Source: Saitoella complicata NRRL Y-17804 (Eukaryota > Ascomycota > Saitoellomycetes > Saitoellales > Saitoellaceae). From it: a DNA stretch of 64,000 nt. Shown one piece after another: positions 31,235 to 42,359 of this stretch. A program made the translations under genes and the position numbers. Positions within the stretch are counted from its first letter, which is position 1. The number at the start of each line of letters is the position of its first letter. The stretch spans positions 62,001-126,000 of the forward strand of contig NW_017567002.1 in NCBI RefSeq assembly GCF_001661265.1, written 5' to 3'. The notes beneath the pieces are model-generated. The model was not told the origin of the DNA and made no database searches. It was given only the letters and a program-made list of their open reading frames with translations.

Positions 31235-31663
31235 ATGTCAGCACCAGGGACACGGACACCCGCACAAGAGAGGTACACGAGAAGGATCTTGAAGATCAGG
31301 CCTCCGAATTTGCAGATGAGACGGCTAAAGATCGGAACATACGTTGTCACCGCAGGTAAGAAACACAGTGGTCCATCAAGGCATATCAAGAGCTAACGTG
31401 ACTTCTAAGCTTTGGGTGTATTTTGCGTCATGTCTGCCGACTACAACGTGGACAGCTTTGGAAGAGATGGAGAGAGACTAGACCATGTAAGTATCAGCAA
31501 CAATACCTGTATGGGGTGAAACCAATGCTGACTCTTGTTGTAGTGTTTCTCTAGTATTCAGAGGTGGGCACAGCAGAAGAAGGAGGAATTCTTCACTTTG
31601 AGCGAGGAGGATAAGTTGAACTTGAAGCTTGCTCAAGAGAAGTCAGAGAAGTCAAAACCATGA
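31235..31663 (+). CDS. Small single-pass membrane protein, 105 aa
   Basis: The three exons are 31235-31355, 31410-31486 and 31544-31663, with introns of 54 nt (branch GCTAAC) and 57 nt; both splice joints keep frame. The product begins MSAPGTRTPAQERYTRRILK, has one hydrophobic span about residues 33-50 (IGTYVVTAALGVFCVMSA) and ends in a charged helix (AQQKKEEFFTLSEEDKLNLK). A basic N-terminus, one membrane helix and a charged tail recall small mitochondrial inner-membrane assembly factors, but I do not recognise the family. Clean splice signals and codon use support a real gene. Confidence 0.7.
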
Positions 31664-32026
31664 GAGTGCTGTGGTGTGTGAGGAAACGCAGCGACTTTTC
31701 CTAGGTCCTCGTCCTGCGCAGAAGAGACAATTTTTGGAGTCCTTGATTCAAGTACCAAGATATCATTAATTCTATGAATACAAACAAAACGAGAAAGATC
31801 TATATCAAACAATTGCAAAGCATACACTTATTCCGTCCTTCGGGGGTTTTCATACAAGACTCGTCAAATACTCAAGGTAATTCGTACATCCACTCATTAT
31901 CGTCCAACTTCTTCCGATTCTGTAATATACACTCCAACTAGAAACATCATACACATCTCAATCGCCTCAATATCTTTTTCAATCGTACAATAAGAAGTAC
32001 AACGCTGCACTCAACAAACATAACGT
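31664..32026. other. Convergent 3' flanks
   Basis: AT-rich 3' regions of the small membrane-protein gene and PUF4. No other feature is seen. Confidence 0.45.
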
Positions 32027-34951
32027 CTACTGATAGAATCCTCCAAAAGGAGGTCTCTGAGCGTGAGGGTGGACACCCTGACGAGGAGGTCCTTGGAAGC
32101 CCTGGAGATGAGGGGGCGGACCCTGGTGGAATCCAGCCGGAGGCCTGTTCTGCATGAAAGCAGGACGAGGTGCGTATCCAGGAGGATGCTGTCCACCAGC
32201 CATTCTAGACTGGACACGCTTTCCATACGTAGTCGTGCGGATGGAAGGCATGATCGGCTTAATAGCATCAACCAGAATATTACGCTGATCATCCTCGGCA
32301 AAGTCCATAGCGGTCTGAACAACGTAGTTTCCAAACGAATCCTTCAACAACTTCTCCAATGCGGCAGTGTCCGTCAACTCTTCGACAAGGAGTCGCCGAG
32401 TAGGTGCTTCGGCGACGCGGATACACTTCTCAATCACGTTGGACGAGAACTTTTGCATGCTCAACATTGGGATCGAGCCCAAGAACTGGCGGATCAAAGC
32501 ATCCATCAAAGCGGGCTCACCAAGATCGAGAACGTACTGGACGACGTAGTTACCAAACTGGTCCTGTACGAGCGCCAAAGCGTTCTCCGTAATCTTTCTA
32601 ACAACCTGGTTTTTCTGCTCCGGAGACGCATGGTCGATACAACGCTGAAGCACACAGCATCCATGCCTGTGAGAGGCAACCTCAACACAGTTAGATGATA
32701 CAGCATTATAGATGAACTGCACGTCATCGCTGCTCAGCCTAGACACTCTGTGCGACGTCGACTTTGACAAAATTCGCTGAATAACGTGGTTTCCGTTCAA
32801 ATCACGAATGAGCGTAACAACATGCGCTTCCAACGCCTGAACCACAATCGTGATCTGTTTCGGCGTAGTCAAATACTCAATCATCTTCTGAATCGCTCTG
32901 GTTCCGTGCATATTCAACGAAATCCCAACCAATTCATGAGCGACCTTCTCGACAATGACGGTCCTCTGGTCTTCGGTACAATGCTCAATCAGCTTCTGGC
33001 AGAGATAGTTCCCGAAAGGATCAGTCATGAGCTCAACGACATGCGCCTGCGTCTCATTGAAGATCATGTCCCGATAGGCCGGACTCCGCTCATCAAGCTT
33101 CTTCTGCAAGAATCGACATCCATGCTGATCCTTACACAACGAGAAAATCTCGCCAGCCAAGCTCTCCAACAACACCCCAGCAAAACGGGATGCTTCCGCA
33201 TCATGATTCTTCCTGGCGGCGGCGGCGGCGGCGGCGGCTTGTTGGGCATGAGCGCCACCAGGTCCACGGTGTTGGTGAACGGGGGACGGCGCACCCATCG
33301 GCGGACCAGCAAAGTGAGCCGGGCCCTGACGGACATCCTGTGGCGGGAGGGGTCCACCCGGGAAACCAATACCGAACGGTGGGCTCTGGACAGGGATATG
33401 CTGCACAGGAACCTGGGAAACCTGGGAAACCTGCGCCTGCACAACGCCCGGCACGCCATCGTTGACAGTAGGGAATCCATACCCACCCTGCTGATTGTAC
33501 AACGCCGCCAAGCTCGGGCTCGGCAATGGACTAGCGCCCGTACGTCCAAGGGCAGCGGGGTTAGTCGCGAGCTGAGCATGAGCATCGACACCCAAGGGAC
33601 TACGCGGCGGCGGAAGACTGGTGTAGGCACTACCCTGCACCCCATTCGGCATAGATCTCTGTCCCATCTGTGCTTGGTTCTGGTTCATCTTGAAATGCGC
33701 CAAAGTCGGCACTTCAGGCGTCGAGAAACTCGCGTGCTTAGCCAGCGAAGGACGCAAGTTCTGCACAGCGGCAGTTTGCTCGAATGGCTTGGGCGGGGAC
33801 AGACCATGCGAGGACGATTCGCGGGAGTGGTGACGAGACTGGCGAGCTGAGAAGGCGGTTGGCCAGTCATCTTGTTGGCCCTGAGCCTGAGCTTGCGCAT
33901 GTGCACGCTCGAGAACATGACCAGGCAACTGACTGACAGGATGTGCCAAATCAAGCGCAGCCGAAGACGCAGACAAAAACCCGGGCAACGACTCCCGACG
34001 AACCAGAATCGGGAACTGGTCATCCGTAGTGTTAACCTGCAAATACTGCTTCTGTCCAGATCCCGTCTCATCATCATCCTCGAACAAAAACTTGACATTC
34101 GTAGGTCCCGCGCTCCTCGTTGGTCCCTGTCCTCCGTAACCCTGCTGTCCGCCCTTCATCGAAGACTTGAGCGTCGTGTTCGAGATCGAGAGGCGCGAGT
34201 TGAGCATAACCGGGAAATCATCAAACTCCAGCCCAAAATCGCGGTCTCCGGAATTCCTGCGCGTGCCGGGCATACTCTTCGAATTCGCGAATCTTGACGT
34301 AGCAGGGAAGGCGTGATCAGGAGGCGGCGTAGCAAGCTGCGCAACACCCAACCCAAACGGACTATTTCCCGTCGTAGCAATTCCGACGGTTCTCAACCTC
34401 TGTGGCGGAGTTGCAGGAACACTCATACTCCCCGTCGTACTCATGCTCGTCCTCTGCCCGATGGCACCAACAGCACCCGGGACCGCATGTCCAGCCGCCA
34501 AGAGTTCCTGCTCGTCCCGCTTCTGCTGTTCCTCCAACATCTGCATTTGGCGCTCGAATTGGCGGAGGGCATCGAGACGTTTTTGTTGGTGCTCTGCGCG
34601 CTTGCGTTCGAGGATCTCGGTTTTGGTGAGGTTGACGGATGAACGGGAGGTGTGAAGTCCATCAAATGCGGGATCAATCGGTGTTGACTCGGAGTTGAGG
34701 GCTGCGAGGTCGGTTGGCGAAGTCAAGCCCGAATCGAAGGTAGCCCGGTGCGAAGTCAAGTTCGTAGCCGAGGCGGAGGGACGGAGACCATCGGAGGTGT
34801 AGTGACGCCTGAACGAGTCCCGAGGATTATTGCTCTGAAGAAGCGAGGGATGTTGACCGTGGTCGAAGGGAGAGGAGGGGTTGGTGGGTCGTTGCTGCTG
34901 ATTCAGCGACGACGACGAAAGGTTGCGAACAAGATCGGAGGCAAGAGACAT
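32027..34951 (-). CDS. PUF4: Pumilio-family RNA-binding protein, Puf4/Mpt5 type
   Basis: Cytoplasmic repressor that binds UGU-containing 3' UTRs and recruits deadenylation factors. It is 974 aa from the ATG at 34951. Frames further upstream (MLTVMNR...) fall inside a 5'-UTR intron, and an in-frame stop precedes the ATG after splicing. The N-terminal 580 residues are disordered, with an alanine run coded by (GCC)8 at 33215-33238. Eight PUF repeats fill about 585-915, with core motifs CRFLQ, NYLCQ, TRAIQ, NHVIQ, CCVLQ, NYVVQ, SNVIE and NYVVQ. The pattern NMHGTRAIQKMIE and HRHGCCVLQRCIDH matches Puf4/Mpt5 rather than Puf3. By the PUF code, repeats 8 to 1 predict a UGUAUAUA-like target. Confidence 0.93.
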   Translation of the reverse strand: MSLASDLVRNLSSSSLNQQQRPTNPSSPFDHGQHPSLLQSNNPRDSFRRHYTSDGLRPSASATNLTSHRATFDSGLTSPTDLAALNSESTPIDPAFDGLHTSRSSVNLTKTEILERKRAEHQQKRLDALRQFERQMQMLEEQQKRDEQELLAAGHAVPGAVGAIGQRTSMSTTGSMSVPATPPQRLRTVGIATTGNSPFGLGVAQLATPPPDHAFPATSRFANSKSMPGTRRNSGDRDFGLEFDDFPVMLNSRLSISNTTLKSSMKGGQQGYGGQGPTRSAGPTNVKFLFEDDDETGSGQKQYLQVNTTDDQFPILVRRESLPGFLSASSAALDLAHPVSQLPGHVLERAHAQAQAQGQQDDWPTAFSARQSRHHSRESSSHGLSPPKPFEQTAAVQNLRPSLAKHASFSTPEVPTLAHFKMNQNQAQMGQRSMPNGVQGSAYTSLPPPRSPLGVDAHAQLATNPAALGRTGASPLPSPSLAALYNQQGGYGFPTVNDGVPGVVQAQVSQVSQVPVQHIPVQSPPFGIGFPGGPLPPQDVRQGPAHFAGPPMGAPSPVHQHRGPGGAHAQQAAAAAAAARKNHDAEASRFAGVLLESLAGEIFSLCKDQHGCRFLQKKLDERSPAYRDMIFNETQAHVVELMTDPFGNYLCQKLIEHCTEDQRTVIVEKVAHELVGISLNMHGTRAIQKMIEYLTTPKQITIVVQALEAHVVTLIRDLNGNHVIQRILSKSTSHRVSRLSSDDVQFIYNAVSSNCVEVASHRHGCCVLQRCIDHASPEQKNQVVRKITENALALVQDQFGNYVVQYVLDLGEPALMDALIRQFLGSIPMLSMQKFSSNVIEKCIRVAEAPTRRLLVEELTDTAALEKLLKDSFGNYVVQTAMDFAEDDQRNILVDAIKPIMPSIRTTTYGKRVQSRMAGGQHPPGYAPRPAFMQNRPPAGFHQGPPPHLQGFQGPPRQGVHPHAQRPPFGGFYQ

Positions 34952-34967
34952 CGTAGCCGGATCAAGT

Positions 34968-35057
34968 CTGTTCATCACAGTCAGCATTCATTCTCACACA
35001 TCATCCACCATCCCCCAAACATCGAAGGAGGAAAGGGGCGCAAACACCGCAACTCAC
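34968..35057 (-). other. Intron in the PUF4 5' UTR
   Basis: Donor GTGAGT at 35057, branch TGCTGAC and acceptor AACAG ending at 34968 define a 90-nt intron 16 nt before the PUF4 start. It explains why open codons upstream of the ATG are not coding. Confidence 0.65.
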
Positions 35058-36237
35058 CACACGCAAAAAGAAAGTGAGCTCTTCAAGCTTTAAGTATTCA
35101 GCACAAGTCGTTATCGTACACCTAATATCGTACACAAAATCCCCTTGTCTATATGCTGATGATAGGCGTAATCGTCGTCGATTCGATGTTGCGGTTGATC
35201 AACGCTCGGACCTTCTGGCTGCTGCTGGTGATTGATTGGAGTCAGGTGCAGGGCGCTGGGCGAGCTGGAATTAAAGCGAGTTGACGTCGGGGGGAGTGAA
35301 GTAGTGAACACCTACATGAATGACATTCTGTGAATTCTATTTTGATAGTAAGAAAAGAGATTAATCAAAGTTTTGGCGCTGACTGCCGTTACGAGTCTTT
35401 TCAGATGGACCTATCGGAGGAGTGTGCCCACGGTGGTCTCGTGTTGCTGGTGCCAGTTTGTCATTTTCGCCATTTAACTGGCTCCCCCCGTGACTTATTG
35501 GCAGCCTCAGTGATTCTGGTTGATCGGATGACGACTGGGTTCAATGTAATTTATCCATGCACTCATATGATTACAACGTATCGTACACTCGTCCTTGCTG
35601 TATGTCACGACCCAACCCTCATCCACGCTCACTGGAGAAATAGATGGGCTGACGAACCGATCTTCTCTCCTATCCTACTGGCAGGTGCTATCCTTCGTGT
35701 CAGTAAACGTGGTTCACTTCCTCTTGCCAAGCCACACTCACGAGTAACAAACGTCGTCTTCGAACTCCCGTTATACTTTGATGATGCCCACCTTCCATCC
35801 CTCTGTCCCCCTGGAGTTGGCTTCTCAACGGCTGCCCGCAAAGCGGGCAATCTCGATGGGATGAATGTGGTGGGACGTGATGCTGAGACGGCATAGACGG
35901 GGAGGAGTGTTACTGGTGTGGTGATGGAGGAGAAGCTTATGAAGCGAGAGGCTAGATCGTTGAAGCCTCGGCCTGACATTTCGAAATAGTCAATTATTAA
36001 GGGTGTGCTACAGGATCACAGAACGACACAACGCGAGGTTAAATACAATACACGTTCGATTACAAGTCATGCGGTCATCGACTTTCGCACGAGGGGACCG
36101 GTGTGGCTGGTGGGTCAAGCAGGTGTGGCTGGGGTCATACGGTGGGTTGGGTGCACGTGAATTTGTGTATTACATACCGGAACCGAAGTGAAGTAAGTGT
36201 AACGTTGATTCCACCCCGTCGAGTCGAGGAAGGAGCA
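35058..36237. other. Spacer between PUF4 and RPC2
   Basis: Holds the PUF4 leader, one possible small minus-strand gene (35629-35979) and the RPC2 promoter side. No other element was recognised. Confidence 0.4.
35629..35979 (-). CDS. Possible small gene, weak support
   Basis: A 116-codon frame starts MSGRGFNDLASRFISFSSIT, with C-ending codons in its first half that look like coding sequence. The N-terminus could be a mitochondrial presequence. A candidate intron (GTGAGT donor at the codon after FVT, branch ACTGAC) near 35728 would change the C-terminus. No family is recognised. The start is 258 bp from the divergent RPC2 start, a normal spacing here. An opposing 188-codon frame covers the same bases, so coding status is uncertain. 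Confidence 0.3.
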   Translation of the reverse strand: MSGRGFNDLASRFISFSSITTPVTLLPVYAVSASRPTTFIPSRLPALRAAVEKPTPGGQRDGRWASSKYNGSSKTTFVTRECGLARGSEPRLLTRRIAPASRIGEKIGSSAHLFLQ

Positions 36238-39200
36238 ATGGGAAAGGTGAGCCTTCACTCTCGAAGGGACAGGGAAGCAGGCTGACGGAAATATAGAAGT
36301 ATCAGCATCATGTTCACGGTACCCTGGGCCAGGATGACTCCTTCGCCCCACTCCTCCAACCAGTCTACAAAGGCAAACACCTAACCGACGAAATCAAAAC
36401 CGCAACAGACAAATGGAACCTCCTCCCCGCCTTCCTAAAAGTTAAGGGTCTCGTAAAACAACACATTGATTCCTTCAATTACTTCGTCGACGTCGACATC
36501 AAAAAGATCGTCAAAGCGAACGAATATGTCCGGTCAGAAGTCGATCCAAAGTTTTACTTGCGGTATATGGATATCAGGGTCGGACGGCCGACGAGGTTGA
36601 GTTCGGAGGCGATGAATGATCATTTGTTTCCGCATGAGTGTCGGTTGAGAGATATCCACTACGCTGCCGACATCGCCGTCGATATTGAATACCTCCGGGG
36701 TTCACAAGTCATTCGCCGGAAGAACGTACCAATTGGACGTATGCCAATCATGCTCCGCTCAAACAAGTGTCACCTCTGGAACAAATCCGAACGCGAAATG
36801 GCGTCCATGATGGAATGTCCCCTCGACCCCGGTGGTTACTTCATCGTCAAAGGAACCGAGAAGGTGATCCTCGTTCAAGAACAACTATCCAAGAACCGTA
36901 TCATTGTTGAAGCTGAACCAAAGAAAGGATTGGTACAAGCATCCGTTACATCGTCTTCCCACGAACGAAAATCCAAAACCTACGTGCTAACAAAAAACTC
37001 CCTCATCTACCTCAAACACAACTTCTTCACCGAAGATATCCCAATCGCAATCGCCCTAAAAGCAATGGGTCTCCAATCCGATATCGAGATCTACAACCTC
37101 GTCGCCGGGCCGGACTCAGCCTACCAAGACCTCTTCGCCCCCAATATCGAAGAAGCCTCGAAGCTTGGAATCAGAACAAGGGAACAGGCGTTGGAGTATA
37201 TCGGTCTACGCACAAAATCCAAGAGACCACCGCCCGGATCCACACCCCGCCCCAAAAGCGAAGAAGCACTCCAAGCCCTCGCCGAACTCGTTGTCGCCCA
37301 CATCGAAGTTCAAAACCTCGATTTCCGCCCGAAAGCAATCTACATCGCCACTATGACCCGTCGAGTCCTTATGGCACTGTCGAACCCCGATCTTGTGGAT
37401 GATAGAGATTACGTTGGAAACAAGAGGTTGGAGTTGGCGGGACAATTGTTGGCGTTGTTGTTTGAGGACTTGTTCAAGAAGTTTAACTCGGATTTGAAGA
37501 CCGTGTTTGACAAAACATTGTCGAAGAAGAACCGGACGCAGGAGTTTGATGCGTTGCAGTCGCTGAAGATGACCGGTGTGAATATGATCTCGGAGGGTAT
37601 GGCACGTGCCATCTCAACGGGTAACTGGTCATTGAAGCGTTTCAAGATGGAGAGGGCAGGTGTCACACACGTCCTTTCTCGTCTTTCGTTCATCTCGGCA
37701 TTGGGAATGATGACCCGTATCTCCTCCCAATTCGAAAAAACTCGAAAAGTCTCCGGACCTCGTGCGCTGCAACCATCACAGTTCGGACTTCTCTGTCCCT
37801 CTGATACACCTGAAGGTGAAGCATGTGGTCTCGTCAAGAACTTGGCGCTTATGACACATATCACGACTGATGATGACGAAGGACCCATCAAGAGGTTGGC
37901 GTTCACACTCGGTGCGGAGGACATTAACATTCTTTCTGGAAACGAGATTTATGCCGAGGGTGCGTACTTGATCTACTTGAACGGTGAGATCCTTGGCGTT
38001 ACGCGTTTCCCGGCAAAGTTCGTGCATGACCTTCGGGCATTGAGGAGGAAGAGACTCGTTTCGGAGTTTGTGAGTGTGTATATCAACCACCACCACAACT
38101 CCGTCTACATCGCCTCCGACGGTGGCCGAATTTGTCGACCACTTATCATCGTGGAGAAGGGCCGTTCAAAGGTTCTGCCGTCACATTTGAGAAAGTTGAA
38201 GGCGGGTACGATGACGTTTGAGACCTTCTTGGAGTTGGGGTTGGTTGAGTATCTCGACTGTAACGAAGAAAACGACTCATTCATCTCGCTGGATATGGAC
38301 TTGAAATCTAACCACACGCATCTCGAAATCGAGCCGTTCACGGTGTTGGGAGCTGTTGCGGGGTTGATTCCCTACCCCCACCATAACCAGTCACCACGAA
38401 ACACGTATCAATGTGCCATGGGTAAACAAGCTATCGGAGCGATTGCGAGTAACCAGTTGTTGCGTATTGATACGTTGTTGTACCTGATGGTCTACCCACA
38501 ACAACCAATGGTTAAGACCAAGACGATTGAGTTGATCGGGTACGACAAACTCCCAGCTGGACAAAACGCTACCGTTGCAGTCATGTCCTTCTCTGGCTAC
38601 GATATCGAGGATGCGCTTATCTTGAACAATGCTTCTTGTGACCGTGGGTTTGGAAGGTGTCAGGTTTTCAAGAAATACGCGACGCAGTTGAAGAAGTACC
38701 CCAACGGAACTTTCGACCGTGTTGGTGATCCGCCGAAGGATGAGAGTGGAAAGGTATTGTGGAAGGCACAGGTTTTGGAAAGCGATGGTCTCGCTGCGGC
38801 CGGAGAGAGGATTTACGCTGGTCAGACGTATATCAACAAGCATATCCCGACGAATGCTGGCGACAACACCCTGACTGGGGGTGCGACGCAGGAAGTTGGG
38901 TACAAGGCGGCACCGATGAACTTCAAGGCACCAGAACATGGGTATATCGACAAAGTCATGCTTTCGACGACGGAGAAGGATGAGACGTTGGTAAAGTGTT
39001 TGATCCGACAGACCAGACGACCGGAGTTGGGTGATAAGTTCTCGTCACGACACGGACAGAAGGGTGTCTGTGGCCTCTTGGTCGCACAAGAGGATATGCC
39101 GTTCAACGACCAAGGTATTACTCCGGATATCATCATGAACCCTCACGGTTTCCCGTCTCGAATGACGGTCGGAAAGATGATCGAGTTGCTTTCCGGGAAA

Positions 39201-39752
39201 GCTGGTGTCGTGAACGGAAGTTTGGAGTATGGTACCGCGTTCGGTGGATCGAAGGTCGAGGATATGTCACGTATCCTCATCCAGAACGGCTTCTCGTATT
39301 CAGGAAAGGACATGTTGACGTCGGGTATCACTGGAGAATGTCTCCAGGCATACATCTACTTCGGACCCATCTACTACCAGAAGTTGAAGCACATGGTCCA
39401 GGATAAGATGCACGCCCGTGCGCGTGGTCCTCGTGCCGTTCTTACTCGTCAGCCCACTGAAGGTCGTTCCCGTGATGGTGGTCTTCGTCTTGGTGAGATG
39501 GAGCGTGATTGTTTGATCGCGTATGGTGCTTCGCAGTTGTTGTTGGAGCGTCTCATGTTGTCTTCGGATGTGTTCAAGGTTGATGTTTGTGAGGGATGTG
39601 GGTTGATGGGGTACAACAAGTGGTGTGGTGGATGCCAGACTAGCAAAAATGTTACGGAAATTCAGATTCCGTACGCGGCGAAGTTGTTGTTCCAGGAGTT
39701 GTTGAGTATGAACATCACGGTGAAGATGCAGTTGGAGGATGCCTACAATTAG
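36238..39752 (+). CDS. RPC2: RNA polymerase III second-largest subunit
   Basis: Catalytic-core subunit (yeast Ret1) of the polymerase that makes tRNAs and 5S rRNA. A 9-nt first coding exon (36238-36246, MGK), a 50-nt intron (36247-36296, branch GCTGAC) and one long exon give 1,154 aa. The joint restores the conserved start [20 protein letters not shown], then [20 protein letters not shown] and [20 protein letters not shown]. Pol III-specific marks include [14 protein letters not shown] and the wording of the conserved [20 protein letters not shown] block; [20 protein letters not shown] follows. The C-terminal zinc ribbon reads [16 protein letters not shown]. Length matches the family. Confidence 0.97.
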
Positions 39753-40040
39753 GCGATTTGAAAGCAAAGCGGAGGATGAGAGAAGATTGTCGAATTTCTT
39801 ACATGTTTGCGGGCGTTTTGTTAGGTTAGAATATCAATTGTGGAATCTTGTTTGCATTGATGAATGTGCGAAGAACATGATCCGTACACTTGCAGTTGAT
39901 TAATGGGCGTTCCGCCTTCCTCAAAATGAACAGAGCGTTCGCTTGTAGTCCCGGATATCAATACCTTCACGACATAGCTGACCTCCCATGCCATGTCCAT
40001 AAATACCCACCTTCAACCCCCTCTCCAGCAACACCAATCA

Positions 40041-40619
40041 TTAGAACCAACGTACCAGCCAGAACAAGAAGAAGCAAAAGAATATGAACATCATATAGTG
40101 AAACCATCCCACGCCTTGTCTCCGTGCCATCGTCGTCATCCTCTTCATCGTCCCACCCAAATAATCCTTCGTCGAAGCGAATTTGTCGTTCTGTCAGTTC
40201 CCGTGTTAGCAATTCGTATTACCGAACTTCCGTTACAGGGTCTGACCATATTCTCAATCAAACTCGAAGACTCCCTAACCTCCTCCCCAATCGCAACAGT
40301 GATATCCTTCAACATTCGCACCTTCGCACTCAACCCCTCGATCTTATCATCGTTCTGTGATTCTAGACTTTCCAACACACTCGTACTGTACTGTCCTTTT
40401 CGATTTGGTGTTGCTGAGCGGAAGGAGGGGCCAGAGCCAGATGTTGAGGCTCCGGGAGAGGGTGTGCGGGAGGAGAGGTAGGGGTTGTTTGCGGAAGGGG
40501 TGAAGAGTTGGGAGCGAGCTTCGCGGTGCGAGAGGGTTGGGTTGTATCTGTCCGTCGCTTGTTGTCAGTCAATGAGTTTGACGATGGGCTAAAGCTACAG
40601 ACCTTGTGCTTGAGCTCAT
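40041..40619 (-). CDS. BET1: BET1-type ER-Golgi SNARE
   Basis: Qc-SNARE of ER-to-Golgi vesicle fusion. The three exons are 40619-40603 (17 nt), 40547-40247 and 40190-40041, with introns of 55 and 56 nt, giving 155 aa. The spliced start is MSSSTRYNPTLSHREARSQL. The SNARE helix ESLESQNDDKIEGLSAKVRM then DITVAIGEEVRESSSLIENM continues across the last splice into NDKFASTKDYLGGTMKRMTT, and the protein ends in a membrane anchor (WFHYMMFIFFCFFLFWLVRW). This is the complete tail-anchored SNARE layout. For the first intron, an earlier AAG acceptor only a few bases past the branch is skipped; the CAG used keeps frame. Confidence 0.95.
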
Positions 40620-40752
40620 CTTGGCATTTCTATATGGAGTTCGCAGGTAGCAGTCGCAATGGAGGTTTGAATTGTTTTGGACACGCTGGCTCGATCGACC
40701 ATATGGCAACCGCCTTAATAGGCAGCCACACCTTATTGAACGACCTTGGAGC

Positions 40753-40760
40753 TATATAAA
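40753..40760 (+). promoter_or_regulatory. TATA box of LIN1
   Basis: TATATAAA lies 161 bp upstream of the LIN1 ATG at 40921 and 134 bp from the divergent BET1 start. The orientation and leader suggest it serves LIN1. Confidence 0.5.
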
Positions 40761-40920
40761 ACGGAGCCTAAGCTTTCATCCTTCCAGTTAATTCTATTAC
40801 TCCATACATTCCTCTCTGGCCGTCTACAGCGGTCTTCAACCGCAGTTCTACGTGAGAGGCACCGAACCCGACGTCACTTCGAATTCACGCAACCGTAAAC
40901 AGAGTTTATAGTAAGTCGCA

Positions 40921-42232
40921 ATGTCGCACCATCCAAGCCGACCAAAGCGTCCCGCAGAGCCCTTCATTCGTTCGGGGGCCGCAGATCCATCAGCAAAACG
41001 CCCACGCTTCGATCCAGCACGCCCGGCGAACCTCGCACCAGACACCCCCACCGGCGCCGGTGATCTCCTCGAGTATGACCTCGATGGTGGACAGAGAGGG
41101 ACGAAGAGAAACGCAGTGAATCTGGACGGATATGGTACATTGTCCCGAACGAATCATCACTTGTTATGGGGAAACTGACGAGGCATGTACAGACAGTGAC
41201 TCCTCCACTGAAGGACATGGACTTGACTGTACACAGCCAGATGCAGCACGACGAGCAGCACAAGATGCGAATGGCGAAGTGGATATGTTCGCGGATGAAC
41301 CCACAATCAATGCCTCACTCAACACCGATACACGCAAAGCAGGCCAAGAACCACGGTTTCTTGATATTAACGAGATCGAGGGGCAGGAAATGGATTCGAG
41401 ACGGACGTACGACGACATCATCGACGAAGACCACGGAGGTGGTTCGGGGGTTGAAGCAGAGGAGGATGACGAGGGTGAGGTTGATCCCGAAATCGGCGCT
41501 GGAGGACGGAAAAAGGGCGCCCCAAAGGTGGAGGCTTTCAACATGAAAGACGACCTCGAAGAAGGCAAATTCGACGAAGCAGGAAACTTCATCAGAAATG
41601 CGCCGGATGAGGGCGCGAAGCACGATGCCTGGCTCGAGGGTGTGAGTAGGAAGGATATTCAGCGGGCGAGGGAGGCGCAGGCGAAGGCTGAACGGGAAGA
41701 GAGGGAGAGGACGAGGAGGGATGATGCTGTTACGACTGCGGAGGCGTTGGAAGGGTTGATTAAGGGTTTGCAGGCTGGGGAAACGGTGTTGGAGGCTTTG
41801 CAACGGCTGAATGCGGCGGCACCGAAGAAGAAGGTTAAGGCGTGGCAGAAGAAGAAGCAGGTCACGGAAGTACCAGGGGATGACGATGAAGCGGAGAAGA
41901 AGAGGAAGGAGCAGATTGCTGCCATTACTGGGTACGCAGACAAGTTCCTCCAGACTGGGGAATCTGACGTTTACGATGAGACACGTGAGGCGCTCATTCG
42001 GAGGTACCAAAGGGAGACGGGGGATGCTTGGGTAGAAAAAAAGGAGGAGGAAGTCGAAGACGATGATAACGCGTTGTACGAATACAGATGGCCCGGAAAG
42101 GACGAGGTATATGGACCGTATAAGGCTTTGGATATGGCAGCCTGGAGCGCTCAGGGATATTTTGGCGAAGGTATCGAGGCGAGGAAGGTTGGGGAGACTG
42201 ACTGGAGGTCAAATAGGGACGTAACGTTTTGA
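40921..42232 (+). CDS. LIN1: LIN1/CD2BP2-type GYF-domain protein (U5 snRNP-associated)
   Basis: Homologue of human U5-52K/CD2BP2, a GYF-domain protein that binds Pro-rich splicing factors and assembles with U5 snRNP. Exons 40921-41134 and 41193-42232 with a 58-nt intron give 417 aa; the joint reads NLDGY-DSDSSTEGHG. The N-terminus is basic (KRPRFDPARPAN). The conserved body includes EAFNMKDDLEEGKFDEAGNF. The C-terminal GYF domain, about 360-417, shows LYEYRWPGKDEVYGPY followed by MAAWSAQGYF, the defining signature. Its usual partner in the U5 particle is Prp6-type; that is family knowledge. Confidence 0.94.
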
Positions 42233-42359
42233 TTGAAACCGAAAATAAATGCAGTCCATGACAATTTCTTACGTTAGAGGGCTCACGCACTCACCAAAAT
42301 AAGGTTTAGCCCTTGCATCCAATTCGAACCCCGATCTTCGTTACCGTACACCACCAAAA

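Noticed and set aside
32786-33850. 354-codon frame opposite PUF4
   Set aside because: It overlaps the PUF repeats antisense and has no recognisable domain.
34952-34987. Twelve extra N-terminal codons of PUF4 (MLTVMNR...)
   Set aside because: A GTGAGT donor, TGCTGAC branch and AACAG acceptor place most of them in a 5'-UTR intron, and an in-frame stop precedes the ATG at 34951 after splicing.
35330-35896. 188-codon plus-strand frame in the PUF4-RPC2 spacer
   Set aside because: No domain, poor codon pattern, and it overlaps a minus-strand frame with better coding character; neither is strong.
42320-42345. Second tRNA-like TTCGAACCCC before the SRR1-like gene
   Set aside because: No cloverleaf can be folded; it is chance similarity in a leader.
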